Shown one piece after another: positions 15,424 to 23,658 of a DNA stretch of 64,000 nucleotides. The DNA lies in contig JANQSF010000124.1 in assembly GCA_028284155.1 (NCBI GenBank), positions 43,148 through 107,147 of the forward strand. Reading direction: 5' to 3'. This DNA comes from Phycisphaeraceae bacterium (lineage in GTDB: Bacteria; Planctomycetota; Phycisphaerae; Phycisphaerales; Phycisphaeraceae). Each line of letters opens with the position of its first letter. Positions within the stretch are counted from its first letter, which is position 1. The notes beneath the pieces are model-generated. The model ran no database searches. It was not told where the DNA came from and worked only from the letters and a program-made list of their open reading frames with translations. The position numbers were made by a program, and so were the translations under genes.

Positions 15424-16833
15424 TTGAACAGGGGCGCGCCAATGACACGGATCAAAATGGTCGAGTCGACAGGCGTCGGGTGGGCACTGCCCACCCCTGA
15501 GCACGGCAACCTGACGACAGGCGATGGTGGGCAGTGCCCACCCGACGGTTGTCGGAGGCAGTCTCACGTAAAGCCCGGCCTGTTCTGGCTCTGTTTATGC
15601 GTGCTGGTTTTCGGTGCGTACACAAGTGTCATGGCCAATCCGCCGTCGCTCGACGACGCGCACAAAACGCCGGCCGGGCCGATGGTCGGGCACACGACGG
15701 CGACGTCGGCGCTCGTGTGGATGTACACGCCCGCGGGGACCGATGTGCTGGTCAGGTTCGGCCCCGCCGGGTCGTCGAAACTGGTGCATTCAGCCAAACT
15801 GAAGTCGACCCCGACCACGAAGATGGGCGCGATCGGCCGCGTCTGGCGGGCCGAGTTGAACGACCTGAAACCGGCCACGCGTTACGAATTCGCCGTGCAC
15901 CTGAACGACGGCAAGTCGCTGCCTGAACACCGCGGGTCGTTTATGACGGCCCCGGAAGCGGGCGAGCCGGTAAAGTTCCGGATCGGTTTGACGTCGTGCA
16001 TGAAGGCCAAGCAACCGCAGGGATCGCTGTCGTTGTTTTACGACGACAGGCCGGACGTGCACCTGACGCTGGGCGACACGGTCTATTCCGACTCGACCGA
16101 CCCGAGGTTGCAGTGGAAGTACCACCTGCAGTACCGGCAGATGGAACGGTTCGCGAAGGTCGTGCGGTCGATGCCGACGTACGCGATGTGGGACGACCAC
16201 GACTACGGGCCGAACAATTCCGATGGTGGTGCGAAGGGCAAGGAGAATTCGTTGGCCGGCTGGACACTGCTCTGGCACAACCCGCCGACCGGCACGCCGA
16301 CCACGCCCGGCGCGTTTTACAAGTTCACCTGGGGCGACGTCGAGTTTTTCGTCGTCGACGGCCGATACTACCGCTCGCGCGGCAAGGCTAAAGACGACGA
16401 GACCAAACGCATGCTCGGCGACGCGCAGTTCAAGTGGTTGATCGACGGGCTCAAGTCGTCGAAGGCGAAGTTCAAGGTCATCGCGTCGGGCAGCACGCTG
16501 CACCACAGCCTGCACGACGGTTGGCGGATCTACACGTTCGCCCGCCACCGCCTGTTCGACGCGATCAAGTCGAACAAGTTCGACGGCGTCGTCTACTTCG
16601 GCGGCAGCCTGCACCGCTCGCTGGCGTGGGAGCACCACGAGTCGGACCGCGTCGGCTACCCCCTGGTCGAGGTGATCTCGTCCGGCATCGCCAACAGCAA
16701 GACGCTCAGCTACGCGACGGTCGACTTCGACACCACCCTGCCCGACCCGACGATGACCGTCCGCGTGCGACTGGGCACGGGCAAGATCAAGCAGGAACAG
16801 ACGTGGAAGTTGTCGCGGTTGTCGCACAAGTGA
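15424..16833 (+). CDS. PhoD-like alkaline phosphatase family protein
   Basis: A 469-residue metallophosphoesterase of the PhoD family. A fibronectin-like N-domain (GPMVGHTTATSALVWMYTPAG to RGSFMTAP) precedes the catalytic domain with TSC, LGDTVYSDS, and the signature WDDHDYGPNNSD near 260. The C-terminal metal site reads GGSLHRS. It is probably secreted: VKPGLFWLCLCVLVFGAYTSVMA is a signal segment, but begins only about 49 codons after the first ATG, because a 74 bp repeat element (15474-15547) has been inserted and is read through in frame (VGWALPT, GGQCPP). No ATG, GTG or TTG lies between the repeat and the signal, so the start used is uncertain. Confidence 0.85.
   Translation: MNRGAPMTRIKMVESTGVGWALPTPEHGNLTTGDGGQCPPDGCRRQSHVKPGLFWLCLCVLVFGAYTSVMANPPSLDDAHKTPAGPMVGHTTATSALVWMYTPAGTDVLVRFGPAGSSKLVHSAKLKSTPTTKMGAIGRVWRAELNDLKPATRYEFAVHLNDGKSLPEHRGSFMTAPEAGEPVKFRIGLTSCMKAKQPQGSLSLFYDDRPDVHLTLGDTVYSDSTDPRLQWKYHLQYRQMERFAKVVRSMPTYAMWDDHDYGPNNSDGGAKGKENSLAGWTLLWHNPPTGTPTTPGAFYKFTWGDVEFFVVDGRYYRSRGKAKDDETKRMLGDAQFKWLIDGLKSSKAKFKVIASGSTLHHSLHDGWRIYTFARHRLFDAIKSNKFDGVVYFGGSLHRSLAWEHHESDRVGYPLVEVISSGIANSKTLSYATVDFDTTLPDPTMTVRVRLGTGKIKQEQTWKLSRLSHK
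15474..15547. repeat. REPIN-like element, family B (74 bp), inside the PhoD-like gene start
   Basis: The left end CGTCGGGTGGGCACTGCCCA and the right end (GGTGGGCAGTGCCCACCCGACG) are inverted copies, each with a palindromic GGTGGGCA/TGCCCACC core. Translated in frame it gives VGWALPT and GGQCPP. A half copy (GGGTGGGCAGTGCCCA) lies at 28461-28476. Confidence 0.85.
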
Positions 16834-17135
16834 GGGAGGACGCTGCTATTGCCACGCTGCGCAAAGTTGTGCATCGAACAGTCACATGGCAGTGCCCTCG
16901 CCGGGCGGGCCTCTTCAATCGCCAGAGTGGCTTGGCGCTTCGCTTTAACGGAATGGCTTCGCCTTGCAGACGACATGAGTTGGGGGGGCTTCGCCGCCAG
17001 CCCCCCAAGCCCCCCGACTCCCCCACGGAAGTCGAGATGTAAGCGTGGTCCATTGAATGCACGCGTGTGTCGTGCATCTGCCCGGACGTCAGGAATAATC
17101 ACGACAGGTCATCATGGAAGTCGTTCCTGCTCGCA
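16834..17135. other. Gene-free gap with a G/C hairpin
   Basis: No credible gene is seen in these 300 bp. Near 16981-17005 is a strong hairpin, GGGGGGCTTCG-CCGCC-AGCCCCCC, followed by more C-runs. It may be a single REP-like unit or serve as a terminator for the convergent PhoD-like and sulfotransferase genes. Confidence 0.5.
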
Positions 17136-18248
17136 TCACGGCTCGTACCCCCACGCGTCGAAGCTCGGCCGCCAGGCGTCGTACAGCTTTTGACGCAACG
17201 ATTCGGGCAACTCGTCGTATTCGTTCTTCTTGTAACCCAAAAGCGATTCGACATAGGCGTGCAGGTCCGGTTCGGCGTCGTCGAAGCTTGGCAGGTCGAG
17301 TGCGTCGTAAAGCGCGCGGAGTTGGCCGACCGGGTCGGCTTCGAGGTCGGTGAAGCGGACCTCGTGGAATCGGCCGGCGGGGATCAGGTCTTTCTCCTCG
17401 AAGAACCGGTCGTACACGATGCGGTACTGCTCGATGGCCTGGTCTTCCAAGCCGTCGTACTGCGGTCGTTGAAACGTCCAAGCCGGCGCCATCTTGCGCA
17501 CCGTGTGCAGGCTTGACCGGAAGACATCGAACGGGTGTCGGTGGATGTGAACGAACCGCGCCCCCGGAAACATGTCGAGCAACAAGCGGATGCGGCAGGT
17601 GTGCCCCGGCGACTTGAGCACGAGCGGGCGGTTGTACTTGAGCGTGAGTTTCTGCAGGAACAGGCGCAGCGCGTCTTTCCATTGCGTCAGCTCATCCGGG
17701 GCAAGACCGTCGAGCGTCAGGTAGCGGTCGTATTGCCGGGCGTTGCGTGGGAAGGCCATGCCCATGAGGATGGATTGGCCGGTCAGTACGCACATGGCCA
17801 ACTCGTCTTCCTGCGGCTCGTCCATGCCGAGTTTGACATTGTCCTGCAGCCGCTTGGGCGGCATGAACAGGTTGACGAACGCCCGGTTCAGACGCTCGGT
17901 GGTCAGGAACGTGTGCGGGAACAGCACGTGGTACATGTTGGGGTAGGCGAAGCGCGTGTCGCGGGTCAGCAGGTTGTGCAGGTGCGTCGTGCCGCTCCGC
18001 CAGATGCCGAGGATGAACAACGGCGGCTCGATCGGCGTTTCGCGGATACGTCGGCCGAACCGTAACTGTTCGACGCAATAAGGCGGAACATTCAGCAGCG
18101 AGCTGAATGTCGTGGCGGCTGCCCTCAGCCAGTAGCGTGGATCGACGGCGAAGCGGTTGGCCCGCAACGTGCGCCACCAGCCCGGCGGCGTCATCCCCGA
18201 CAAACCGCCGGGGCTGACCGTATTCATGAACACTTCACGCCACGACAT
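17136..18248 (-). CDS. Sulfotransferase family protein
   Basis: A 370-residue protein of the sulfotransferase superfamily (Sulfotransfer_3 type). The 5'-phosphosulfate loop reads FILGIWRSGTTHLHNLL near residue 82, and the 3'-phosphate motif is PGARFVHIHRHPFDVFRSSL near 235. LVLKSPGHTCRI is the usual central strand. It would transfer sulfate from PAPS to a hydroxyl or amine of an unknown acceptor, probably in the cytoplasm or at the membrane. The length is typical. It is preceded by repeat element C and is not in an obvious operon. Confidence 0.88.
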   Translation of the reverse strand: MSWREVFMNTVSPGGLSGMTPPGWWRTLRANRFAVDPRYWLRAAATTFSSLLNVPPYCVEQLRFGRRIRETPIEPPLFILGIWRSGTTHLHNLLTRDTRFAYPNMYHVLFPHTFLTTERLNRAFVNLFMPPKRLQDNVKLGMDEPQEDELAMCVLTGQSILMGMAFPRNARQYDRYLTLDGLAPDELTQWKDALRLFLQKLTLKYNRPLVLKSPGHTCRIRLLLDMFPGARFVHIHRHPFDVFRSSLHTVRKMAPAWTFQRPQYDGLEDQAIEQYRIVYDRFFEEKDLIPAGRFHEVRFTDLEADPVGQLRALYDALDLPSFDDAEPDLHAYVESLLGYKKNEYDELPESLRQKLYDAWRPSFDAWGYEP

Positions 18249-18391
18249 GACACACCGCCAGACGACGTCACTCGCGCGCGGTCGGGCTGCGATTCAGTTG
18301 GCCGCGCGGGTGGCCTGTGCGACTGTAGTGTCGCGGGACGGGCGCGTGTCACGATCAGCCAGTCGGGCGGCGTAAGTCCGTCGGTCCGTAC

Positions 18392-18462
18392 GTAGGTCAG
18401 GTCATTTGACCTGACACCGGGTCGCCAGCACGCAGCCGTGTCAGGTCGATGACCTGACCTAC
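18392..18462. repeat. REPIN-like element, family C (71 bp)
   Basis: The left unit GTAGGTCAGGTCATTTGACC and the right unit (GGTCGATGACCTGACCTAC) are inverted copies. Each contains its own palindrome, AGGTCA-TGACCT. The spacer is about 20 bp. It lies between the sulfotransferase start and the WD40 stop. Confidence 0.82.
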
Positions 18463-18468
18463 AAAGCG

Positions 18469-19572
18469 TCAGGTCGTCGGCCGCGATGCTTCAGGCGTGC
18501 GGAATAACACGAGCGGTGAGTAGTTGCCGATGTAGTTGCCGTCTTTGTCCACCCGTCGGCCGTTGCCGTTGCTGCCCGAGTTGGTCGCGGCGACGACGAA
18601 CGTCTTGCCGTCGGGGTGGGCGGCCAGGGCGCGGCAGTTGAGCACCTTGGTCTCGTGCAGCGGTTTCTCGTCGCCGACGCGGTGCGTGTAGAACCGGCCG
18701 TTGCCGGGCACGCCGGTCGTCACGGCCATGACGGATTCGCCCTGGCTTCCGGGGGCATCGGATAGGAGATGCAGATCGACGACGTGGCCGTCCTTCGGCT
18801 CGCCGTGCGTCATCGTGTGTTCGAGTTTCGATGTGGCGACGTGAAAAACGAGGACGGTGGGCGTGCCCTGCATCGTCGCGCCGCGTGTCGGTTGCGAGCC
18901 GGCGACGAACAGGCGTTGGCCGGCCGCGTCGAATGTCACGACACGGAGGCCGCCGACATCCTGGATGCGGTCGTACTTATAAAGAATCGACGCGTCAAAG
19001 GTGCGCACTTGCTTGCCCGACTCGACCGACCACTGCACGACCCGCCCACGCTCGTCGCCGGTGACGACAGTCTTGCCGTCCGGCGCGAAGGCGATCGCGT
19101 AAAGGTCGTTCGGCTGGTCTTTGATCACGCGGCCCGGCTTGCCGTCGTTGGCTGACCAGAAGCGGATCGTCCGGTCTCGGCCGCAGGTCGCCAGCGTCCT
19201 CCCGTCCGGGCTGACGGCGACGCCGCGCACCCAGCCGTCGTGCGCTTCATCGACTTTCCAAACGGGTATTGGTTGTTCGTCGTGGATCGGCCAGGCGATC
19301 AGCGCCCCCCATGAGTCGGCCGTGTAGACATGTTTCGACTGCGCCGCCGCGGGCACAGCCAGCGCATCGACCCAGCCGTGATGCCCCCGCATCGGCGCAA
19401 GCTCGACGAGTTTGTCGCCCTCGACCCGCCAGCGACGCACGGACGCGTCATACCCGCCGGCGACGAGCAACGCCCCGTCGGCCGTGAACCGCGCGCGGGT
19501 GAGCTGGCGGTCGCAGTCGAGTGTGGCGACCTTCTTCGGCGAGGTCAGTGCTGGGAACGTGCTTTGCGGCAT
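18469..19572 (-). CDS. WD40 repeat protein
   Basis: A 367-residue protein consisting of WD40-type blades. Clear units are LTRARFTADGALLVAGGYDASVRRW, DGWVRGVAVSPDGRTLATCG followed by RDRTIRFW, and LYAIAFAPDGKTVVTGDERGRVVQW. It has no evident signal peptide. It forms a beta-propeller, probably a binding platform. It is the last gene of the leftward DUF1549-DUF1501 cluster; WD40 proteins often accompany these two families in planctomycetes. The ATG at 19572 is preferred over a TTG three codons earlier. Confidence 0.85.
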   Translation of the reverse strand: MPQSTFPALTSPKKVATLDCDRQLTRARFTADGALLVAGGYDASVRRWRVEGDKLVELAPMRGHHGWVDALAVPAAAQSKHVYTADSWGALIAWPIHDEQPIPVWKVDEAHDGWVRGVAVSPDGRTLATCGRDRTIRFWSANDGKPGRVIKDQPNDLYAIAFAPDGKTVVTGDERGRVVQWSVESGKQVRTFDASILYKYDRIQDVGGLRVVTFDAAGQRLFVAGSQPTRGATMQGTPTVLVFHVATSKLEHTMTHGEPKDGHVVDLHLLSDAPGSQGESVMAVTTGVPGNGRFYTHRVGDEKPLHETKVLNCRALAAHPDGKTFVVAATNSGSNGNGRRVDKDGNYIGNYSPLVLFRTPEASRPTT

Positions 19573-19603
19573 TGTTAGCAATCAGGCTAGTCGTTATTCA
19601 GGC

Positions 19604-19882
19604 TCACTTACGACCGCGAATCCAGTAGGGTGATTGGTGTGTGGCTTCTTCCTCAGTAATCATCTCGTTGTCTTGAGGCACGTATACGAACACGTATGGC
19701 GTGGGCCTTACGGGCCGTCTCGGGACGGTATAGAAGACCGCGAATACGAACCGGTCGGCCTCAGCCGCGCGTAGTCTCGTACCGCCATGCTGCAGTTTGG
19801 GGTGCGCATTCTTAAAGTATTCCCTGGCGCGTTTTGCGGCAGTTCTTGTATCTCTGTTAAAGATTGACTTTAAGCAGAACAC
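19604..19882 (-). CDS. Small hypothetical protein
   Basis: A 92-residue basic protein of unknown family. The N-terminus MFCLKSIFNRDTRTAAKRAREYF is amphipathic. The middle (FVFAVFYTVPRRPVRPTPYVFVYVPQ) looks like two beta strands separated by a Pro-rich turn. It lies between the 102-residue gene and the WD40 gene, all in the same direction, in the DUF1501 cluster. Confidence 0.5.
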   Translation of the reverse strand: MFCLKSIFNRDTRTAAKRAREYFKNAHPKLQHGGTRLRAAEADRFVFAVFYTVPRRPVRPTPYVFVYVPQDNEMITEEEATHQSPYWIRGRK

Positions 19883-20000
19883 TACGTAATCCTCTTTACA
19901 TCAACGCCAAGACTGCCGGATGGACTCCGTGATTTTCGGCCTGTAATGACTTTTACGGCAGTCGTTTCGTCTCCCGTGTTGGCGGCCATATTCGTGTTCG

Positions 20001-20309
20001 TCAATCGTTACGCTTGTTCGAGAGCACGGACCAGAATTCCTTATAACGTGCAAGTACGAAGTCCGAATTGACCAGTGTGCGATCAACAGCATTGAGGTAC
20101 GTTTGACGTTCCGTATTCATGTAGTAGTCGTGTCGGGATTCGTTGCCTTCATTGATGAGTGAAGGAATGTTGTGCAGATGATCCGCCTCGACCTCGCACT
20201 GGAACGTATGACCACCATGAGCCAGTTCACGGATCCTCAGCAGCCCGCAATGAAGGATGCCCAAGTATGCGGCCTGGCGATCGTCGGTACTTGGTTGAAG
20301 GGTGCTCAA
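20001..20309 (-). CDS. Small hypothetical protein, TTG start coupled to DUF1501 gene
   Basis: A 102-residue protein. The part EVEADHLHNIPSLINEGNE then RHDYYMNTERQTYL resembles a small protein that I have seen repeatedly in planctomycete genomes, but I cannot name a family. The TTG start overlaps the TGA stop of the DUF1501 gene (TTGA), and a perfect AAGGAGGTG site lies 6 bp upstream, inside the end of that gene. This makes translation credible in spite of the TTG. Function unknown. Confidence 0.6.
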   Translation of the reverse strand: MSTLQPSTDDRQAAYLGILHCGLLRIRELAHGGHTFQCEVEADHLHNIPSLINEGNESRHDYYMNTERQTYLNAVDRTLVNSDFVLARYKEFWSVLSNKRND

Positions 20310-21610
20310 CTCAACACCTCCTTCACCGGATGCATGTCGTCATGCGCGATCGGCAGCGGCTGACCGTTGTTGTCGTACTCGGCGAAGCGTGTGTCGATGC
20401 CCAGCGCCGTGAACCACGTGTGGAACATGTGGCCGATGTCGTACGCGTCGGACGTGACCCAAGTACCCTCGTCGTTTGTTTGGCCGACGACGTGTCCGTG
20501 CCTGACGCCCGCGCCGGCCATGGCCAGCGACCAAGCCTCCGGCCAATGGTCGCGGCCGTAATGACCGTTGACCCGCGGCGTTCGGCCGAACTCGCTCATC
20601 GCGATGACCAGCACGCGTTTGTGCAGGCCGGTCGCGTACAGGTCTTCGATGATCGCGCTGAACGCCTGGTCGAACTTGCCGATCAGGCTGGCCGTGCCGT
20701 TGAAGTGGTCGCCGTGCGTGTCCCAGCCGTAGCTGTTGACCTTCACAAACCGCACGCCCGCCTCGAGCATCTTCCGCCCAATCAGCATGTGTCGGCCGAG
20801 GTCGTGTTCGCCGTATCGCTGTACGTCGTTCTTCGAGAACGTGCTGGCGTCGAACAGGTCCTGCCGTTTCATGAGCGTGCGGGCCATGTCGTAGACGTAG
20901 CTGTTCGCCTCGTTCGCGGCGGGCCGTCTATTTTGTCCATAGCGTTGATTGAAACGCTGCCGCAGGGCGTTGCGAGCGTCGTCTTCTTCGGTGGTGACCG
21001 ACTCGTGTCGCAGCAGGTTGTCCGGCGGCTTGCCGTCGCCGAACGCCAGCGAGCCGTACTTCGGGCCGAGGAAGCCGGCGTCCTGGTGTTTGAATCCGCC
21101 GGAGCCGGGCTTGATCCAGACGTAGGGCGGCAGCTTGCTCTTGCCCGGCCCCATGAGCTGCGCCACAGCCGAGCCGAAGTACGGGTAGATCACCCCGCGG
21201 TTCTTCGGGTCGCCGCGTTGGATGCGCGGCACGCCGGCCGAGTGCGAGTTGTCCTGCGTGCACATCGAACGGACGAGGCACAGCCGGTGCGCAAGCTTCG
21301 CGCTGCGCGGCATCAGCTCACTGAAATGCACGCCCGGCAGCGACGTCTTGATCGACCGGTAAGGCCCGCCGAAGCGCGTGTTGGGCTTCGGGTCCCAGCT
21401 TTCGAGCTGACTCATCCCGCCGTCGAGCCAGACAAACAGGACCTGCTTGTCACTTTCCTTGAGCTTGTCCGCGACGGCCGGTTGTGTCAGCCCGCCAAGC
21501 CCGCCCAGCCCAACCGCACCGGCCGCCGCGCCCGCGCCGAGGCCGAGGATGCGCCGGCGGGAGACCGCGTGGTCGATCGGGGTGCAGAGTTTGGTGGGGC
21601 GGTAGGGCAT
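20306..21610 (-). CDS. DUF1501 family protein with Tat signal
   Basis: A 434-residue exported protein. The N-terminus has a twin-arginine signal (SRRRILGLGAGAAAGAVGLG). The body matches DUF1501: KQVLFVWLDGGMSQLESWDPKPNT, FGGPYRSI, LVRSMCTQDNSHSAG and, near the end, VLVIAMSEFGRTPRVN followed by GRDHWPEAW. These proteins belong to the alkaline-phosphatase/sulfatase superfamily; the reaction is unknown. It follows the DUF1549 gene on the same strand with a 265 bp gap filled by repeats. The last codons carry a strong ribosome site for the next small gene. Confidence 0.92.
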   Translation of the reverse strand: MPYRPTKLCTPIDHAVSRRRILGLGAGAAAGAVGLGGLGGLTQPAVADKLKESDKQVLFVWLDGGMSQLESWDPKPNTRFGGPYRSIKTSLPGVHFSELMPRSAKLAHRLCLVRSMCTQDNSHSAGVPRIQRGDPKNRGVIYPYFGSAVAQLMGPGKSKLPPYVWIKPGSGGFKHQDAGFLGPKYGSLAFGDGKPPDNLLRHESVTTEEDDARNALRQRFNQRYGQNRRPAANEANSYVYDMARTLMKRQDLFDASTFSKNDVQRYGEHDLGRHMLIGRKMLEAGVRFVKVNSYGWDTHGDHFNGTASLIGKFDQAFSAIIEDLYATGLHKRVLVIAMSEFGRTPRVNGHYGRDHWPEAWSLAMAGAGVRHGHVVGQTNDEGTWVTSDAYDIGHMFHTWFTALGIDTRFAEYDNNGQPLPIAHDDMHPVKEVLS

Positions 21611-21628
21611 GGCGTGTGGACTGAGTTT

Positions 21629-21867
21629 AACCGCGGATGGCGCGGAGGACGCGGATCAGAGTCGAGCAGATAAAGGCGTTTGTTGGGTGGCTGTGGTTGA
21701 TGCTCTGATCAACCACGGCCAGCAACCGGTTGTGGTCCTTTGCCAAACATGGTGGTGTCGTGTCCATGGTTCATTTGTCGGGGTTGCTCCGAGCATCAAC
21801 CCCAGCCACCCAACGGCTTGCATGAACCGTCGCGTCACATCCGCGCTATCCGTGTCATCCGCGGTTG
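21629..21867. repeat. Outer inverted repeat (family F) enclosing element E
   Basis: AACCGCGGATGGCGCGGAGG near 21629 and the inverted ATCCGCGCTATCCGTGTCAT with GCGGTT near 21840-21867 form an imperfect inverted repeat of about 30 bp. Element E (21682-21814) sits between them. Confidence 0.6.
21682..21814. repeat. REPIN-like element, family E (133 bp)
   Basis: The left end GTTGGGTGGCTGTGGTTGAT and the right end (ATCAACCCCAGCCACCCAAC) are inverted copies. Each end has its own hairpin: GTGGTTGAT/ATCAACCAC on the left and GGGGTTG/CAACCCC on the right. The centre is unrelated to the other families. Confidence 0.78.
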
Positions 21868-21875
21868 TTCCCTTT

Positions 21876-23525
21876 TCAATGATTCACACAAAACTCCGTC
21901 GACGCCAGCATCGCCCACGCGACCTGGCCGATGGCCTCGGCTCGGTCCGTCTTGCCGTGTGTTGATAGGTACGCCGTTACGTCCTGCCGTTCCGCGTCGT
22001 TCGGGCGACGTGAATAGATCGAAAGGAACAGTGTGTCAACGACCTTGCCGTCGTCGTCCATCTTCGCCAGTTGGCCGACGAGGTTGTCCTTGCGCGGTTC
22101 GAGGAACTCGAGCATCTTCTCGTCGTTCATGACGAACAACGCCGCCCGCAATGACGGGGCGAACTCGCGTTCCGGCTCGCGTTCGATGTTGGCAAAGGCG
22201 GCGAGGAAACGTTTGCGCCGGTCGGCCAACGACTCTCGCAGGTCGTTCTTGTGGTAGCGGTCGTACTCGCCCGTCGCACGTAACACGCTCCACAGCAACT
22301 GCTCGGCTGACAGGCGACGTTCGATGGCGACGGTGAAGGTTTGGTTGGGGACGTTTTGTGAACTGGCCGCTTCCGGACCGGGACGGTCCGGCTTTGTAGG
22401 TGTGGTTGCCCTCGGCAGCTTGCTTGAGCGCTGGTACGTCTTCGTCATCGCCAACTCGCGCAGCAGCCACTTGATGTCGTACTTGTGCGCGACGAACGCC
22501 TTGGCCAGCGCGTCGAGCACCTGCGGGTGTGACGGCGGGTTCTCGCTGTGGAACATGTCCAGCGGGTGCACGATGCCGCGCCCCATCATCACGAACCACA
22601 AGCGGTTGACGATGTTCTGTGCGAACAGGTCGTTTTCTTGCGTTGCGAGCCGCGCGGCGAGTTCGCGCAGCGGGCTGAACTTTGGCACGCCGGTGATCTT
22701 CTTCTTGCGGTCGGGCGCGACGAGCCACTCTTGGCCCTTTTCGTACATCGGCACATCGACTTCTTCGCCGCCGGGCACGACGAGGCCGGTCTTGTGCGGG
22801 CGTTTGTTGAAGACCGAAGCGAACTCAGCCTTCGTCTGAATCAACCCTTCAGACACGGCTGGGAACTTCACGTCACGTCGCAGGCTCAGGTTGCGGAACG
22901 CGATGAACAGGCCCTGGAAGTCGCGTTGTTTGTAGTCGTCGATGAACAGGTGGTTGTGGCACTCGGCGCACTGCAGGTCCCGCCCGGCGAACAGTCGGCC
23001 GACGTCGCGCGTCAGGCCGGGGTAGTCCGTCGGGTTTTGGCCATACTTCTCAAGCCGTTTCGTGATGAAGAACGCCGCGTCGCGGGCCGCCTCGTCCTCG
23101 GCGTTCGGCGACAGCATCTCAGCCGCCATCTTGTCCCACGGCTTGTTCTGTTCAAACGACGTGCGCAGGTATTTGAGCCACCCATCGTGGTCGCCGCGCC
23201 GCTCCATGAGCATGACGTGGAACAGCTCGGTCATCCGCCGGGCATACTCCGGCCGAGCCAGCAGCGCGTCGATCAGCTTGACCCGTTTGTCGGGCGACTT
23301 GTCGTCGATAAACGCCCGCGCTTCGTCGTCGGTCGGGATCATGCCGACGAAGTCAAGGTAGGCCCGCCGAACAAACATCGCGTCGTCACAGACCTCGGCG
23401 ATCGGCACGCCGCCTGACTTGGCCTTCGCCTCGATCAGCCGATCGATCGTGACGTGCAGTGGCTCCGCCGCGGCGGTTGCGGCGAGGGTGAGCAGGGCGG
23501 CAGCGAAGGTCAGGCGATACGGCAT
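21876..23525 (-). CDS. DUF1549/DUF1553 family secreted protein
   Basis: A 549-residue protein with signal peptide (YRLTFAAALLTLAATAAA). Residues 20-230 match DUF1549 (IDRLIEAKAKSGGVPIAEVC, FVRRAYLDFVGMIPTDDEAR) and include the heme-type motif CAECHNH near 185. Residues about 290-540 match DUF1553 (NRLWFVMMGRGIVHPLDMF, NPPSHPQVLDALAKAF). This is the usual partner of DUF1501, encoded directly downstream here. The pair is exported; a role in polymer degradation has been proposed for the families, but no reaction is established. Confidence 0.92.
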   Translation of the reverse strand: MPYRLTFAAALLTLAATAAAEPLHVTIDRLIEAKAKSGGVPIAEVCDDAMFVRRAYLDFVGMIPTDDEARAFIDDKSPDKRVKLIDALLARPEYARRMTELFHVMLMERRGDHDGWLKYLRTSFEQNKPWDKMAAEMLSPNAEDEAARDAAFFITKRLEKYGQNPTDYPGLTRDVGRLFAGRDLQCAECHNHLFIDDYKQRDFQGLFIAFRNLSLRRDVKFPAVSEGLIQTKAEFASVFNKRPHKTGLVVPGGEEVDVPMYEKGQEWLVAPDRKKKITGVPKFSPLRELAARLATQENDLFAQNIVNRLWFVMMGRGIVHPLDMFHSENPPSHPQVLDALAKAFVAHKYDIKWLLRELAMTKTYQRSSKLPRATTPTKPDRPGPEAASSQNVPNQTFTVAIERRLSAEQLLWSVLRATGEYDRYHKNDLRESLADRRKRFLAAFANIEREPEREFAPSLRAALFVMNDEKMLEFLEPRKDNLVGQLAKMDDDGKVVDTLFLSIYSRRPNDAERQDVTAYLSTHGKTDRAEAIGQVAWAMLASTEFCVNH

Positions 23526-23658
23526 GTGAATTCAACTGACGAGGACGCAGTATGATCTGTCATTGTATCGGTATTCGGTCTTGTTACGCGTCGACACAAG
23601 GCATGGGGCCTCTTTGAATTGATTACCATGCACGTATCGCCGCTGCCGGAGCCTCGTC

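Noticed and set aside
20159..21673. A 504-codon open frame on the plus strand
   Set aside because: It is antisense to the DUF1501 gene, which has clear family motifs and a Tat signal.
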